A DNA stretch of 64,000 nucleotides from assembly GCF_021601385.1 (NCBI RefSeq), contig NZ_BQHO01000021.1:1-64000 (forward strand), written 5' to 3'. The stretch comes from Pseudomonas parasichuanensis. Its GTDB lineage: Bacteria; Pseudomonadota; Gammaproteobacteria; Pseudomonadales; Pseudomonadaceae. The notes beneath the pieces are model-generated. The model saw nothing but the letters and a program-made list of their open reading frames with translations, was not told the origin of the DNA and made no database searches. A program made the position numbers and the translations under genes. Each line of letters opens with the position of its first letter. Positions within the stretch are counted from its first letter, which is position 1. Of this stretch, positions 30,779 to 40,302 are shown in pieces.

Positions 30779-31465
30779 ATGTCCACCCTAGCAGACAACA
30801 TTTCCGCCATCGCCAGCCGTATCGACAGCGCGGCCAGGGCCGCCGGACGCGACCCGGCCAGCGTCCAGTTGCTCGCGGTCAGCAAGACCAAGCCCGCCAG
30901 CGCCGTTCGCGAGGCCTTTGCGGCCGGCCTGCGCGATGTGGGCGAGAACTACCTTCAGGAGGCCCTGACAAAACAACAGGCACTTTCCGACCTGCCCTTG
31001 ATCTGGCACTTCATCGGCCCCATTCAGTCGAACAAGACCAAAGCCATCGCCGAGCACTTCGACTGGGTACATTCCGTGGACCGCCTGAAGATCGCCCAAC
31101 GCCTGTCCGAGCAACGCCCGGGCAACCTGCCGCCGCTGAACATCTGCCTGCAGGTGAACGTCAGCGGTGAAGACAGCAAGTCCGGCTGCGCGCCCGCCGA
31201 CCTGCCGGCGTTGGCCCAGGCCGTCAGCACCCTCCCCGGCCTGCGCCTGCGCGGGCTGATGGCGATCCCGGAACCGACCGAAGACCGTGCAGAACAAGAG
31301 GCCGCCTTCGCCACCCTGCGCGAGCTGCAAGCGCAACTCGGCCTGGGCCTGGACACGCTTTCGATGGGCATGAGCCACGACCTGGAAGCCGCCATTGCCC
31401 AAGGTGCGACCTGGGTCCGTATCGGCACCGCCCTGTTCGGTGCCCGCGACTACGGCCAGCCCTGA
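30779..31465 (+). CDS. yggS: PLP homeostasis protein, YggS family
   Basis: The 228-residue PLP-binding alanine-racemase-fold protein keeps B6 vitamers and amino-acid pools balanced. It has the PLP lysine in LLAVSKTKPA, the GENYLQEA motif, WHFIGPIQSNK, and a C-terminal LSMGMSHDLEAAIAQG phosphate-binding loop. It opens the long plus-strand run yggS-proC-yggT-metXW, a common order in gammaproteobacteria. Confidence 0.95.
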   Translation: MSTLADNISAIASRIDSAARAAGRDPASVQLLAVSKTKPASAVREAFAAGLRDVGENYLQEALTKQQALSDLPLIWHFIGPIQSNKTKAIAEHFDWVHSVDRLKIAQRLSEQRPGNLPPLNICLQVNVSGEDSKSGCAPADLPALAQAVSTLPGLRLRGLMAIPEPTEDRAEQEAAFATLRELQAQLGLGLDTLSMGMSHDLEAAIAQGATWVRIGTALFGARDYGQP

Positions 31466-31504
31466 ATCCATGCTTAAACTCACTCTTTCCCTCAAGGACC
31501 TGAC

Positions 31505-32323
31505 ATGAGCAAGACTCGTATTGCCTTTATCGGCGCCGGCAACATGGCCGCCAGCCTGATCGGCGGCCTGCGCGCCCAGGGCCTGGACGCCTCGCAGATC
31601 CGCGCCAGCGACCCGGGTGCCGACACCCGCGCGCGCATCCAGGCCGAGCATGGCATCGAAGCGTTCGCCGACAACGCCCAGGCCATCGACGGCGTCGACG
31701 TGATCGTCCTGGCGGTCAAGCCGCAGGTGATGAAAGCCGTCTGCGAAACCCTGAAGCCGAACCTCAAGCCCGGCCAGTTGGTCGTGTCCATCGCCGCCGG
31801 CATCACCTGCGCCAGCCTGCAAGCCTGGCTGGGCGCGATCCCGGTGGTGCGCTGCATGCCCAACACCCCGGCACTGCTGCGCCAGGGCGTCAGCGGCCTG
31901 TACGCCACCCAGCAGGTGTCAGCCGAACAGCGCGCGCAGGCCGAACAGTTGCTGTCCGCTGTCGGTACCGCCCTGTGGCTGGACCAGGAGCAGCAACTGG
32001 ATGCCGTCACCGCTGTTTCCGGCAGCGGCCCGGCGTACTTCTTCCTGCTGATCGAAGCCATGACCGCCGCGGGCGAGAAGCTCGGGCTGCCGCGTGAAAC
32101 CGCCTCGCAACTGACCCTGCAAACGGCCCTGGGCGCCGCACGCATGGCCGTGGCCAGCGACGTCGATGCCGCCGAACTGCGCCGCCGGGTCACCTCGCCT
32201 GCCGGCACCACCGAAGCGGCGATCAAGTCGTTCCAGGCCAATGGCTTCGAGGCCATCGTCGAGCAGGCACTGGAAGCCGCGGCCAAGCGTTCCGCGGAAC
32301 TGGCCGAACAACTGGGCAAATAA
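31505..32323 (+). CDS. proC: Pyrroline-5-carboxylate reductase
   Basis: The 272-residue enzyme makes proline from pyrroline-5-carboxylate with NAD(P)H. It starts with the dinucleotide fold (IAFIGAGNMAASLIGGL), has RCMPNTPALLRQG and the C-terminal signature around SGSGPAYFFLLIEAM and SPAGTTEAAI. It begins 39 bp after yggS with AAGGACC upstream of the ATG. Confidence 0.97.
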   Translation: MSKTRIAFIGAGNMAASLIGGLRAQGLDASQIRASDPGADTRARIQAEHGIEAFADNAQAIDGVDVIVLAVKPQVMKAVCETLKPNLKPGQLVVSIAAGITCASLQAWLGAIPVVRCMPNTPALLRQGVSGLYATQQVSAEQRAQAEQLLSAVGTALWLDQEQQLDAVTAVSGSGPAYFFLLIEAMTAAGEKLGLPRETASQLTLQTALGAARMAVASDVDAAELRRRVTSPAGTTEAAIKSFQANGFEAIVEQALEAAAKRSAELAEQLGK

Positions 32324-32336
32324 GGAGCCTTTCTCA

Positions 32337-32927
32337 ATGAATGCACTGTCCGGCGCCGCGATTTTCGTGGTGCAAACCCTGGTCAGCCTGTACCTGGCGA
32401 TCGTCCTGCTGCGCTTCGTGCTGCAACTGGTCAAGGCCGACTTCTACAACCCGCTCAGCCAGTTCGCCGTGCGCGCCACCCAGCCACTGCTCAAGCCGCT
32501 GCGCCGGGTGATCCCCAGTATCGCCGGCCTGGATACCTCGTCGCTGCTGCTGTCGGTTTTGATCCAGGCGCTGCTGATGGCCTTCGTGCTGATGGTTACC
32601 TACGGCACCTTCGGCGACGTCCTGCACCTGCTGATGTGGGCGATCATCGGCATCACCTCGCTGTTCCTGAAGATTTTCTGGGTGGCGATGATCGTCATGG
32701 TGATCGTCTCGTGGGTTGCGCCCAACAGCCACAACCCTGCTGCGGAGCTGGCCTACCAGATCAGCGAGCCGGTGCTGGCACCGTTCCGTCGCCTGGTGCC
32801 GAACCTGGGCGGCATGGACATCTCGCCGATCTTCGCCTTCATCGCCATCCAGGTGATCCAGTCGTTCCTCATGCCCCAGCTGGCAGCCTACGCCGGCATG
32901 CCACAAGAGCTGTGGCGGATGATCTGA
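32337..32927 (+). CDS. yggT: YggT family membrane protein
   Basis: The 196-residue product has two YggT domains, each with a pair of membrane helices and an R-x-P-type segment (QPLLKPLRRVIPS, then EPVLAPFRRLVPNLGGMD). YggT proteins are linked to osmotic adaptation and cell-surface assembly, but the activity is unknown. A strong AAGGAG lies before the ATG, 13 bp after proC. Confidence 0.92.
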   Translation: MNALSGAAIFVVQTLVSLYLAIVLLRFVLQLVKADFYNPLSQFAVRATQPLLKPLRRVIPSIAGLDTSSLLLSVLIQALLMAFVLMVTYGTFGDVLHLLMWAIIGITSLFLKIFWVAMIVMVIVSWVAPNSHNPAAELAYQISEPVLAPFRRLVPNLGGMDISPIFAFIAIQVIQSFLMPQLAAYAGMPQELWRMI

Positions 32928-33015
32928 CCCGCGATATCTCCTGCGGCAAGCCATTGCTTGCCGCTGGGGGTAGCGCTCTTTAGACTTACGCCTCCGTCAA
33001 GCGTGAGCAGGGTCG

Positions 33016-34155
33016 ATGTCCACTGTCTTTCCCGAAGATTCCGTCGGTCTGGTAACACCGCAGATCGCCCGGTTCGATGAACCCTTGGCCCTGGCCTGTG
33101 GCCGCGCCCTGGCCTCGTACGAACTCATCTACGAAACCTATGGCGAGCTCAACAGCAGCGCCAGCAACGCCGTGCTCATTTGCCACGCGCTGTCCGGCCA
33201 CCACCATGCCGCCGGCTACCACGCCGCCACCGACCGCAAGCCGGGCTGGTGGGACAGCTGCATCGGCCCCGGCAAGCCGATCGACACCAACCGCTTCTTC
33301 GTGGTCAGCCTGAACAACCTCGGCGGCTGCAATGGCAGCACCGGCCCCAGCAGCATCAACCCGGCCACCGGCAAGCCCTATGGCGCCGACTTCCCGGTGC
33401 TGACCGTGGAAGACTGGGTGCACAGCCAGGCGCGCCTGGCCGATCGCCTCGGCATCCACACCTGGGCGGCCATCGTCGGCGGCAGCCTGGGCGGCATGCA
33501 GGCGTTGCAGTGGACCATCACCTACCCGGACCGCGTGCGTCACTGCGTCGACATCGCCTCGGCCCCCAAGCTGTCGGCGCAGAACATCGCCTTCAACGAA
33601 GTGGCGCGCCAGGCCATCCTCACCGACCCCGAATTCCACGGCGGTTCGTTCCAGGACCAGGGCGTGATCCCCAAGCGCGGCCTCATGCTGGCGCGGATGG
33701 TCGGCCATATCACCTACCTGTCCGATGACTCGATGGGCGAGAAATTCGGCCGCGAGCTCAAGAGCGACAAGCTCAACTACGACTTCCACAGCGTCGAGTT
33801 CCAGGTCGAAAGCTACCTGCGCTACCAAGGCGAGGAGTTCTCCGGGCGTTTCGACGCCAACACCTACCTGCTGATGACCAAGGCGCTGGACTACTACGAC
33901 CCGGCGGCAGCCCACGACGGCGACCTGGCGGCGACCCTGGCCCATGTCACGGCAGACTTCTGCATCATGTCGTTCACCACTGACTGGCGCTTCTCGCCGG
34001 CCCGCTCGCGGGAGATCGTCGATGCCCTGATGGCCGCACGCAAGAACGTCTGCTACCTGGACATCGACTCGCCCTACGGCCACGACGCCTTCCTGATCCC
34101 CACGCCTCGCTACATGCAGGGTTTCGCCAACTACATGAACCGCATCACCCTGTGA
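33016..34155 (+). CDS. metX: Homoserine O-acyltransferase MetX
   Basis: The 379-residue alpha/beta-hydrolase-fold enzyme activates homoserine for methionine synthesis. The nucleophile Ser157 is in [10 protein letters not shown]; the acid and base are in the C-terminal [11 protein letters not shown] region. Pseudomonad MetX enzymes have been reported to use succinyl-CoA despite the acetyltransferase fold, so the acyl donor is best left open. It pairs with metW seven bases downstream. Confidence 0.95.
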   Translation: MSTVFPEDSVGLVTPQIARFDEPLALACGRALASYELIYETYGELNSSASNAVLICHALSGHHHAAGYHAATDRKPGWWDSCIGPGKPIDTNRFFVVSLNNLGGCNGSTGPSSINPATGKPYGADFPVLTVEDWVHSQARLADRLGIHTWAAIVGGSLGGMQALQWTITYPDRVRHCVDIASAPKLSAQNIAFNEVARQAILTDPEFHGGSFQDQGVIPKRGLMLARMVGHITYLSDDSMGEKFGRELKSDKLNYDFHSVEFQVESYLRYQGEEFSGRFDANTYLLMTKALDYYDPAAAHDGDLAATLAHVTADFCIMSFTTDWRFSPARSREIVDALMAARKNVCYLDIDSPYGHDAFLIPTPRYMQGFANYMNRITL

Positions 34156-34162
34156 GGACCCC

Positions 34163-34783
34163 ATGAGAGCCGACCTGGAAATCATCCAAGACTGGATCCC
34201 CGCCGGCAGCCGGGTGCTCGACCTGGGCTGCGGCAACGGCGAACTGCTGGCCTCGCTGCGCGAGCGCAAGAACGTCACCGGCTACGGCCTGGAGATCGAC
34301 GCCGACAACATCGCCGCGTGCGTGGCCAAGGGCGTCAACGTGATCGAGCAGGACCTGGACAAGGGCCTGGGCAACTTCGCCAGCAACAGCTTCGACGTGG
34401 TGGTCATGACCCAGGCCCTGCAGGCTGTGGAGTACCCCGACCGGATTCTCGACGAAATGCTGCGGGTGGGCCGTCAGTGCATCATCACCTTCCCCAACTT
34501 CGGCCACTGGCGCTGCCGCTGGTACCTGGCGACCAAAGGCCGCATGCCGGTGTCGGACTTCATGCCCTACACCTGGTACAACACGCCTAACATTCACTTC
34601 TGCACCTTCGAAGACTTCGAGAACCTGTGCCACGAGCGCCACGCCAAGGTGCTCGACCGCCTGGCCGTCGACCACCTGCACCGTAATGGGTTGGGCGGCC
34701 GGCTTTGGCCTAATCTTCTAGGTGAAATCGGTATTTATCGCGTCAGCAGCCCGGGCTTGCAGGAGCACCAGCTCGCAGTCTGA
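34163..34783 (+). CDS. metW: MetW, methionine biosynthesis protein
   Basis: The 206-residue product has a SAM-methyltransferase-like fold (VLDLGCGNGELL near the start, VVVMTQALQAVE) and the family tail FCTFEDFENLC. MetW acts with MetX in homoserine acylation in several proteobacteria; its own catalytic role is unclear. It has a GAGGACC ribosome site. Confidence 0.93.
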   Translation: MRADLEIIQDWIPAGSRVLDLGCGNGELLASLRERKNVTGYGLEIDADNIAACVAKGVNVIEQDLDKGLGNFASNSFDVVVMTQALQAVEYPDRILDEMLRVGRQCIITFPNFGHWRCRWYLATKGRMPVSDFMPYTWYNTPNIHFCTFEDFENLCHERHAKVLDRLAVDHLHRNGLGGRLWPNLLGEIGIYRVSSPGLQEHQLAV

Positions 34784-34808
34784 CGCTCGCGAACGGAGGA
34801 ATGGGATC

Positions 34809-35243
34809 ATGCGTCGACTAGCACTGTTTCTGATCAGCCTGTGCCTGGCCTTGCCGGTGCTGGCTGCCGATGCCGCCAAACCTGAGCGCAAGGAAGTGTT
34901 TGGCGACGTGACGGTCCACTACAGCGCCTTCACTTCGAGCATGCTGCAGCCGGACATCGCCGCCGCCACCGGCCTTACCCGCAGCAAAAACCAGGGCGTG
35001 CTCAATATCGCCGTGCTCAAGGGTGGCAAACCGGCCACTTCGGTGGTCAGCGGCACGGTCAAGGACCTGACCGGGCGCAGCAGCCCGCTGTCATTCAAGC
35101 AGATCACCGACCAGGGTGCGGTGTACTACATCGCCCAGTTCAAGATCGACCAGGCTGAGACCCTGACCTTCGACCTGAATGTCGAAACCGGCGGCATCAG
35201 CAATCAACTCAGCTTCAACCAGGAAGTGTTCCCAGGCGAATGA
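34809..35243 (+). CDS. DUF4426 periplasmic protein
   Basis: The 144-residue product has a signal peptide ([19 protein letters not shown]) and a beta-rich mature domain typical of DUF4426. The function is unknown. It has a GGAGGAATG ribosome site and lies between metW and rdgB in the same run; its stop overlaps the rdgB start. Confidence 0.88.
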   Translation: MRRLALFLISLCLALPVLAADAAKPERKEVFGDVTVHYSAFTSSMLQPDIAAATGLTRSKNQGVLNIAVLKGGKPATSVVSGTVKDLTGRSSPLSFKQITDQGAVYYIAQFKIDQAETLTFDLNVETGGISNQLSFNQEVFPGE

Positions 35244-35836
35244 TGAATTTCCAGCAACTCGTATTGGCCAGCCATAACGCCGGCAAGCTCAAGGAACTGC
35301 AGGCCATGCTCGGCCAGTCCGTGCAACTGCGTTCGATCGGTGAATTCAGCCAGGTGGAGCCGGAAGAAACCGGCCTGTCGTTCGTCGAGAACGCCATCCT
35401 CAAGGCGCGCAACGCCGCACGCATTTCCGGCCTGCCGGCCCTGGCCGACGACTCGGGCCTGGCGGTGGACTTCCTCGGTGGCGCGCCGGGCATCTATTCG
35501 GCGCGCTACGCCGACGGCAAGGGCGATGCGGCGAACAACGCCAAGCTGCTCGAAGCGCTGAAGGATGTACCGCAGGAGCAGCGTGGTGCGCAGTTCGTCT
35601 GTGTGCTGGCGCTGGTGCGCCATGCCGATGACCCGCTGCCGATCCTCTGCGAAGGCCTGTGGCACGGCAGCATCCTGTTCGAAGCCAGCGGTGAGCACGG
35701 TTTCGGCTACGACCCGCTGTTCTGGGTGCCCGAGCGCAAATGCTCCAGCGCCGACCTGGCCCCCGTCGACAAGAACCAGCTCAGCCACCGTGCCCGCGCC
35801 ATGGCCCTGCTGCGTCAGCGTCTGGGCCTGGCATGA
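35240..35836 (+). CDS. rdgB: dITP/XTP pyrophosphatase
   Basis: The 198-residue Ham1-family enzyme removes non-canonical purine triphosphates (ITP, dITP, XTP). It shows [20 protein letters not shown], the metal-site Glu/Asp residues and [10 protein letters not shown]. The first of two adjacent ATGs overlaps the upstream TGA; the second (35243) is equally possible. hemW starts within its stop codon. Confidence 0.96.
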   Translation: MMNFQQLVLASHNAGKLKELQAMLGQSVQLRSIGEFSQVEPEETGLSFVENAILKARNAARISGLPALADDSGLAVDFLGGAPGIYSARYADGKGDAANNAKLLEALKDVPQEQRGAQFVCVLALVRHADDPLPILCEGLWHGSILFEASGEHGFGYDPLFWVPERKCSSADLAPVDKNQLSHRARAMALLRQRLGLA

Positions 35837-37011
35837 GCGAAAAGCTGTTGGTACAACCGGCGGGCCTGATCCTTCCCGAACTCCCGCCGCTGTCGCTGTA
35901 CATCCATATCCCCTGGTGCGTGCGCAAATGCCCTTATTGCGACTTCAACTCGCATCAGGCCGGGCCCACGCTGCCCGAAGACGACTACATCGACGCCCTG
36001 CTGGCCGACCTAGACCAGGACATGCATGCCGTGCAGGGCCGGCCGATCAGTACCATCTTCTTCGGTGGCGGCACCCCCAGCCTGTTCAGCGCGGCTGCGC
36101 TTGGCCGCCTGCTGCGTGGCGTCGAGCAGCGCATCCCGTTTGCCGCGGACATCGAGATCACCCTCGAAGCCAACCCGGGCACGTTCGAGCAGGAAAAGTT
36201 CAAGGCCTACCGGCAGACCGGCATCAACCGGCTGTCCATCGGCGTGCAGAGCTTCCAGCCGGCCAAGCTTGAGAAACTCGGGCGCATCCACAACGGCGCC
36301 GAAGCGGTGCGTGCCGCCGACATGGCCCGCGCGGCGGGCTTCGACAATTTCAACATGGACCTGATGCACGGCCTGCCGGACCAGTCGCTCGACGACGCCC
36401 TGGGCGACTTGCGCCAGGCCATCGAACTGGCGCCGACGCACCTGTCCTGGTACCAGCTGACGGTCGAGCCCAACACGGTGTTCTGGAACCAGCCGCCCGA
36501 GCTGCCCGAGGACGACATCCTCTGGGATATCCAGGAAGCCGGCCAGGCGCTGATGGCCGAACATGGCTACCAGCAATACGAAGTGTCGGCCTACGCCCAG
36601 GCGGGGCGCGCCGCACGGCACAACCTCAATTACTGGCGCTTTGGCGACTTCATCGGTATCGGTGCCGGTGCCCACGGCAAGCTGTCGTTCCCCGACGGGC
36701 GCATCCTGCGCACCTGGAAGACCCGCCTGCCCAAGGACTACCTGAACCCGGCCAAGCCGTTCAAGGCTGGCGAGAAATTGCTGCCGGCCGATGAGTTGCC
36801 TTTCGAGTTCCTGATGAACGCACTGCGCCTGACCCAGGGCGTGGAAGCCGAGCTATTCACACAGCGCACAGGGTTGCCCCTGGAGCAGCTCACCGAAGCC
36901 CGCCGCAGCGCCGAACAAAAGGGCCTTCTGCAGGTCGAACCGGATCGACTGGCGGCTACGCCGCGCGGCCAGCTGTTCCTCAATGACCTGCTGCAGTACT
37001 TCTTGAATTAA
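35833..37011 (+). CDS. hemW: HemW, radical-SAM haem chaperone
   Basis: The 392-residue radical SAM protein has the [11 protein letters not shown] motif that holds the 4Fe-4S cluster plus the fourth cysteine-like position of HemW, GGGTPSLF, and the C-terminal HemN_C domain. It resembles oxygen-independent coproporphyrinogen oxidase but family members act as haem chaperones. Start ATG 35833 overlaps the rdgB stop. Confidence 0.93.
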   Translation: MSEKLLVQPAGLILPELPPLSLYIHIPWCVRKCPYCDFNSHQAGPTLPEDDYIDALLADLDQDMHAVQGRPISTIFFGGGTPSLFSAAALGRLLRGVEQRIPFAADIEITLEANPGTFEQEKFKAYRQTGINRLSIGVQSFQPAKLEKLGRIHNGAEAVRAADMARAAGFDNFNMDLMHGLPDQSLDDALGDLRQAIELAPTHLSWYQLTVEPNTVFWNQPPELPEDDILWDIQEAGQALMAEHGYQQYEVSAYAQAGRAARHNLNYWRFGDFIGIGAGAHGKLSFPDGRILRTWKTRLPKDYLNPAKPFKAGEKLLPADELPFEFLMNALRLTQGVEAELFTQRTGLPLEQLTEARRSAEQKGLLQVEPDRLAATPRGQLFLNDLLQYFLN

Positions 37012-37020
37012 GGATGACCC

Positions 37021-37347
37021 ATGGACCTGGTACTTGACCTGCTCTCGACCGTCTCCCGCTGGAGCCGCAGCAACCTGTCGGAGATCTCGCTGGCCCTGGT
37101 GGGCTGCCTGCTGGTGCTGTTCGGCACCGATATCAAGGGCTGGGTCGAAGGGCGCCTGGGCGGCCTGGCCGGCGCCCTGCGCGTGCCGTTCATGGCGCTG
37201 CTGGTGATGATCGGCAGTGGCGCGGCATTGATCTATGCCACGCCGTGGGTCGTGAAGGGGTTGGGGCAGTTCAACAACTATGCGCTGGCACCGGTGTTGC
37301 TGGTGGTGCTGGTGTTGATCGGGGTGGTGGCTGATCGGCGTGGTTGA
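37021..37347 (+). CDS. DUF3392 small membrane protein
   Basis: The 108-residue product has two to three predicted membrane helices (about residues 22-40, 55-78 and 86-103) and matches DUF3392 proteins seen in pseudomonads. The function is unknown. It is the last gene of the yggS-hemW run, 9 bp after hemW with AAGGA before the ATG. A hairpin follows at about 37354-37385 without a clear T run. Confidence 0.85.
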   Translation: MDLVLDLLSTVSRWSRSNLSEISLALVGCLLVLFGTDIKGWVEGRLGGLAGALRVPFMALLVMIGSGAALIYATPWVVKGLGQFNNYALAPVLLVVLVLIGVVADRRG

Positions 37348-37402
37348 GCGGCAGCTAAAAGCCACCCTGGCGAACCAGGGCGGCTCCTCACCCAACTAGC
37401 CC

Positions 37403-37513
37403 TTAGCGGACATCATCAAAGTGATCGCGCAGCAAGTCCCTTGCAGTCTTGAACAGGATCAAGACCCGGACGAGCTTCCAGGTGCGGCTCAGCATTTTCA
37501 GCAGATGTTTCAT
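37403..37513 (-). CDS. Predicted 36-residue small basic protein
   Basis: A short frame begins ATG at 37513 with a near-ideal GGAGG ribosome site about 10 bases upstream, and ends TAA at 37403. The product starts MKHLLKMLSRTWKLVRV and continues with ILFKTARDLLRDHF. It is rich in Leu, Lys and Arg and would form an amphipathic helix, so it could lie on a membrane. I do not recognise the family. It stands alone, convergent with the DUF3392 gene. Confidence 0.6.
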   Translation of the reverse strand: MKHLLKMLSRTWKLVRVLILFKTARDLLRDHFDDVR

Positions 37514-37884
37514 ATGCCTTGGCCTCCGTACTGGCTGAGCCAATCTTCCAGTATCTAACCGGTACTTCGACACCTTCAGAGACCCTGTGGTTGTCTCCAG
37601 TGAAGTGGCCAGGTTGATGGCCCTTCGATGAACATCACCGGCACGGGTCGTAGGCCGCGTCGAAGGGGCCGAGAAACCGTTGCAGTTCCCGGCCCGTCAC
37701 TGGATAGATCACAAGGGAGCCCAGCGAGCTTACGTGAGCCAATCACCCATGGCTGTTTCCAGCGTTGTCACACGTAATGCCGGATATTTCCTCGATTGAC
37801 GCGTTTTGCGGGCCGCCCTAAGATCCAGCTGTGGTTGTCTCCAGTGAAGTACGCAGGCTCAGGATTCGTAACCCGAAGCCCGCA
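37514..37884. other. Intergenic region with a 22-bp direct repeat, no recognised gene
   Basis: No frame over 60 codons with coding character is seen here. An exact 22-bp direct repeat lies at 37585-37606 and 37829-37850. A weak minus-strand frame reads VIYPVTGRELQRFLGPFDAA within 37643-37750 but has only TTG/GTG starts and no good ribosome site. The region may be a remnant or a leader of the small gene. Confidence 0.4.
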
Positions 37885-37917
37885 TAAAAAAACCGCCCTT
37901 CGCAAGGCGGTTTTTTT
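37885..37917. terminator. Strong bidirectional terminator
   Basis: A GC stem (ccgcc/ggcgg plus AA/TT extension) is flanked by seven A and seven T. It could end trmB on the minus strand and anything transcribed rightward from the preceding intergenic region. Confidence 0.9.
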
Positions 37918-37966
37918 GCGCCTGCAGTTACGCAGGCTTCGAAGCATGACCCTGAACGAATGCCGC

Positions 37967-38689
37967 TCAGTCCACCTTCTCGAACTTCAAGTCCCACACC
38001 CCATGGCCGAGGCGCTCACCGCGACGCTCGAACTTGGTGATCGGGCGCTCTTCGGGGCGTGGCACATAGGCGCCGTCAGCCGCCTGGTTGCGATAGCCGG
38101 GTGCTGCGCTCATCACTTCCAGCATGTATTCGGCATAGGGCTCCCAGTCGGTTGCCATATGGAACACGCCACCAGCCTTGAGCTTGCGGCGCACCAGCTC
38201 GGCGAACTCCAGCTGGACGATGCGGCGCTTGTGGTGACGCGCCTTGTGCCAAGGGTCGGGGAAGAACAGCATCAGGCGGTCGAGGCTGTTGTCGGCCACG
38301 CAGCGGTTGAGCACTTCGATGGCATCGCAGTCGTAGACCCGCAGGTTCTTCAGGCCTTGGGTGAGCACACCGTTGAGCAGCGCACCAACGCCTGGACGGT
38401 GCACTTCGACACCGATGAAGTCCAGCTCGGGCGAGGCGGCGGCCATTTCCAGCAGCGAGTGGCCCATGCCGAAGCCGATCTCCAGGGTACGCGGCGCCGA
38501 ACGGCCGAACACCTGGTCGTAGTCCACCGGGCTGTCGGCCAGCGGCAGGACGAACAGCGGGCCGCCCTGCTCCAGGCCGCGCTGCTGGCCTTCGGTCATG
38601 CGCCCGGCGCGCATCACGAAACTCTTGATGCGGCGGTGTGGGCGCTCTTCGCCGTCGGCGGGGATCGGCGTTTCTTGCGATTCAGTCAT
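37967..38689 (-). CDS. trmB: tRNA (guanine-N7)-methyltransferase
   Basis: The 240-residue SAM-dependent enzyme makes m7G46 in tRNA. It has the SAM-site [15 protein letters not shown], the [12 protein letters not shown] segment, [14 protein letters not shown] and the C-terminal [17 protein letters not shown]. It follows thiG by 9 bp, a common gammaproteobacterial pairing, and is ended by the terminator at 37885. Confidence 0.96.
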   Translation of the reverse strand: MTESQETPIPADGEERPHRRIKSFVMRAGRMTEGQQRGLEQGGPLFVLPLADSPVDYDQVFGRSAPRTLEIGFGMGHSLLEMAAASPELDFIGVEVHRPGVGALLNGVLTQGLKNLRVYDCDAIEVLNRCVADNSLDRLMLFFPDPWHKARHHKRRIVQLEFAELVRRKLKAGGVFHMATDWEPYAEYMLEVMSAAPGYRNQAADGAYVPRPEERPITKFERRGERLGHGVWDLKFEKVD

Positions 38690-38698
38690 CTGGGGCTC

Positions 38699-39511
38699 TT
38701 ACTTGATCAGACCATCCAGCGGCGAAGAGGCGCTGGCATAGAGTTTCTTGGGCATGCGGCCGGCCAGGTAGGCCATGCGGCCGGCGAGGATGGCGTGCTT
38801 CATCGCTTCGGCCATCAGCACCGGCTGCTGGGCGTGGGCGATCGCCGAGTTCATCAGCACCGCCTCGCAGCCCATCTCCATGGCGATAGTGGCGTCGGAG
38901 GCTGTGCCTACGCCGGCATCGACCAGCACTGGCACCTTGGATTCTTCCAGGATGATCTGCAGGTTGTAGGGGTTGCAGATCCCCAGGCCGGTGCCGATCA
39001 GACCCGCCAGGGGCATCACGGCGATGCAGCCGGCTTCGGCCAGCTGACGGGCAATGATCGGGTCATCGCTGGTGTACACCATCACGTCGAAACCTTCCTT
39101 GACCAGCACTTCGGCGGCCTTGAGGGTTTCGATGACGTTGGGGAACAGGGTCTTCTGGTCAGCCAGCACTTCCAGCTTGACCAGCGTGCGGGACTCGTGG
39201 GACTTGCGGCCATCGAGCAGTTCACGGGCCAGGCGGCAGGTGCGCACGGCTTCCACCGCATCGAAGCAGCCTGCGGTGTTCGGCAGGATGGTGTACTTGT
39301 CTGGCGACAGCACGTCGAGCAGGTTCGGCTCGCCCGCATTCTGGCCCAGGTTGGTGCGGCGCACGGCGACGGTGACGATCTCGGCACCCGAGGCCTCGGT
39401 GGCCAGGCGGGTTTCTTCCATGTCACGGTACTTGCCGGTGCCGACCAGCAGGCGCGACTGGAAAGTGCGCCCGGCCAGGATGAAGGGCTTGTCGCTGCGA
39501 ACGTTGCTCAT
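38699..39511 (-). CDS. thiG: Thiazole synthase
   Basis: The 270-residue TIM-barrel enzyme condenses DXP, dehydroglycine and the ThiS thiocarboxylate to form the thiamin thiazole. Key segments are [12 protein letters not shown], the Schiff-base lysine in VKLEVLAD, and phosphate-binding [14 protein letters not shown]. The gene lies downstream of thiS, its sulfur donor. Confidence 0.96.
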   Translation of the reverse strand: MSNVRSDKPFILAGRTFQSRLLVGTGKYRDMEETRLATEASGAEIVTVAVRRTNLGQNAGEPNLLDVLSPDKYTILPNTAGCFDAVEAVRTCRLARELLDGRKSHESRTLVKLEVLADQKTLFPNVIETLKAAEVLVKEGFDVMVYTSDDPIIARQLAEAGCIAVMPLAGLIGTGLGICNPYNLQIILEESKVPVLVDAGVGTASDATIAMEMGCEAVLMNSAIAHAQQPVLMAEAMKHAILAGRMAYLAGRMPKKLYASASSPLDGLIK

Positions 39512-39563
39512 CGATGTTCCTCAGGAAAGGTTACGGGGCTTACGGGTGAATCGCCGGGCTTGC

Positions 39564-39764
39564 TCAACCGCCGCCGATGGCGTGGACCACTTCGACCTGG
39601 TCGCCTTCGCTCAGCATCGTGCTCTCGTGCTGGCTGCGCGGCACGATGTCCAGGTTCAGTTCCACCGCCACCCGGCGGCCGGCCAGCTCGAGCCGGCCGA
39701 GCAGGGCCGCGACGCTCTCGCTCGCGGGCAGTTCGTAAGGTTCACCGTTCAGTTGAATGCGCAT
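39564..39764 (-). CDS. thiS: Sulfur carrier protein ThiS
   Basis: The 66-residue ubiquitin-like protein ends in Gly-Gly-Gly, which is adenylated and thiocarboxylated for thiazole synthesis. The ATG at 39764 starts MRIQLNGEPYEL; an in-frame start five codons earlier is less likely. It is 52 bp upstream of thiG. Confidence 0.95.
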   Translation of the reverse strand: MRIQLNGEPYELPASESVAALLGRLELAGRRVAVELNLDIVPRSQHESTMLSEGDQVEVVHAIGGG

Positions 39765-39866
39765 GCGCACGGCCACCATTGTTCGTTGGGGCAGGCATTC
39801 TAGCCCCGATCAGCCTTGCAACCCAAGGGTGGCACGCGCCATTAGTCGCGATTGTGGACCACTCGG

Positions 39867-40238
39867 TCAGCCCAGGCGCCAGGCGGCCAGGCCCAGGCAC
39901 AACCAGCCGGCGAGGAAGCACAGTCCACCCAGGGGGGTGATCATGCCGAGCTTGCCCAGCCCCGTCAGCGTGAGCACGTAGAGGCTGCCGGAAAACAGCA
40001 CGATGCCCAGCGCGAACAAACCGCCGGCCCAGCCCACCAAGCGCCCAGGCAGGTGCACCGAGAGCACGGCCACGGCGAGGATCGCCAGGGCATGCACCAG
40101 TTGGTAGGTGACACCGGTGTGGAAGACCGCCAGGTAATCGGCACTGAGGCGGCTCTTCAGGCCATGGGCGGCGAAGGCGCCGAGCGCGACGCCGGTGAAA
40201 CCGAAGAAGGCAGCGAGCATCAGGAAGCTGCGAAGCAT
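39867..40238 (-). CDS. DUF423 small membrane protein
   Basis: The 123-residue product has four predicted membrane helices and the DUF423 start (MLAAFFGFTGVALGAFAAHG), then YQLVHALAILAV and FSGSLYVLTLTG. The function is unknown. The ATG at 40238 lies after a GGAGTCCTCC stretch and follows divergently from mtgA. Confidence 0.9.
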   Translation of the reverse strand: MLRSFLMLAAFFGFTGVALGAFAAHGLKSRLSADYLAVFHTGVTYQLVHALAILAVAVLSVHLPGRLVGWAGGLFALGIVLFSGSLYVLTLTGLGKLGMITPLGGLCFLAGWLCLGLAAWRLG

Positions 40239-40263
40239 GGGAGGACTCCTCGAAAGGGGTCTG

Positions 40264-40269
40264 TATAAT
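40264..40269 (+). promoter_or_regulatory. TATAAT -10 box of mtgA
   Basis: A perfect TATAAT preceded directly by TG lies 34 bp before the mtgA start; no good -35 is seen at 17 bp. It is the best promoter candidate in the short divergent gap. Confidence 0.45.
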
Positions 40270-40302
40270 GGCCCGTTCCAACGGTCCGGCCAAGCCATCA
40301 CC

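Noticed and set aside
37643-37750. Short minus-strand frame containing VIYPVTGRELQRFL
   Set aside because: No ATG, no ribosome site, about 35 codons; could be a remnant but is not supported as a gene.
37585-37850. CRISPR-like array
   Set aside because: Only two copies 244 bp apart, no spacers of regular length, and no cas genes.
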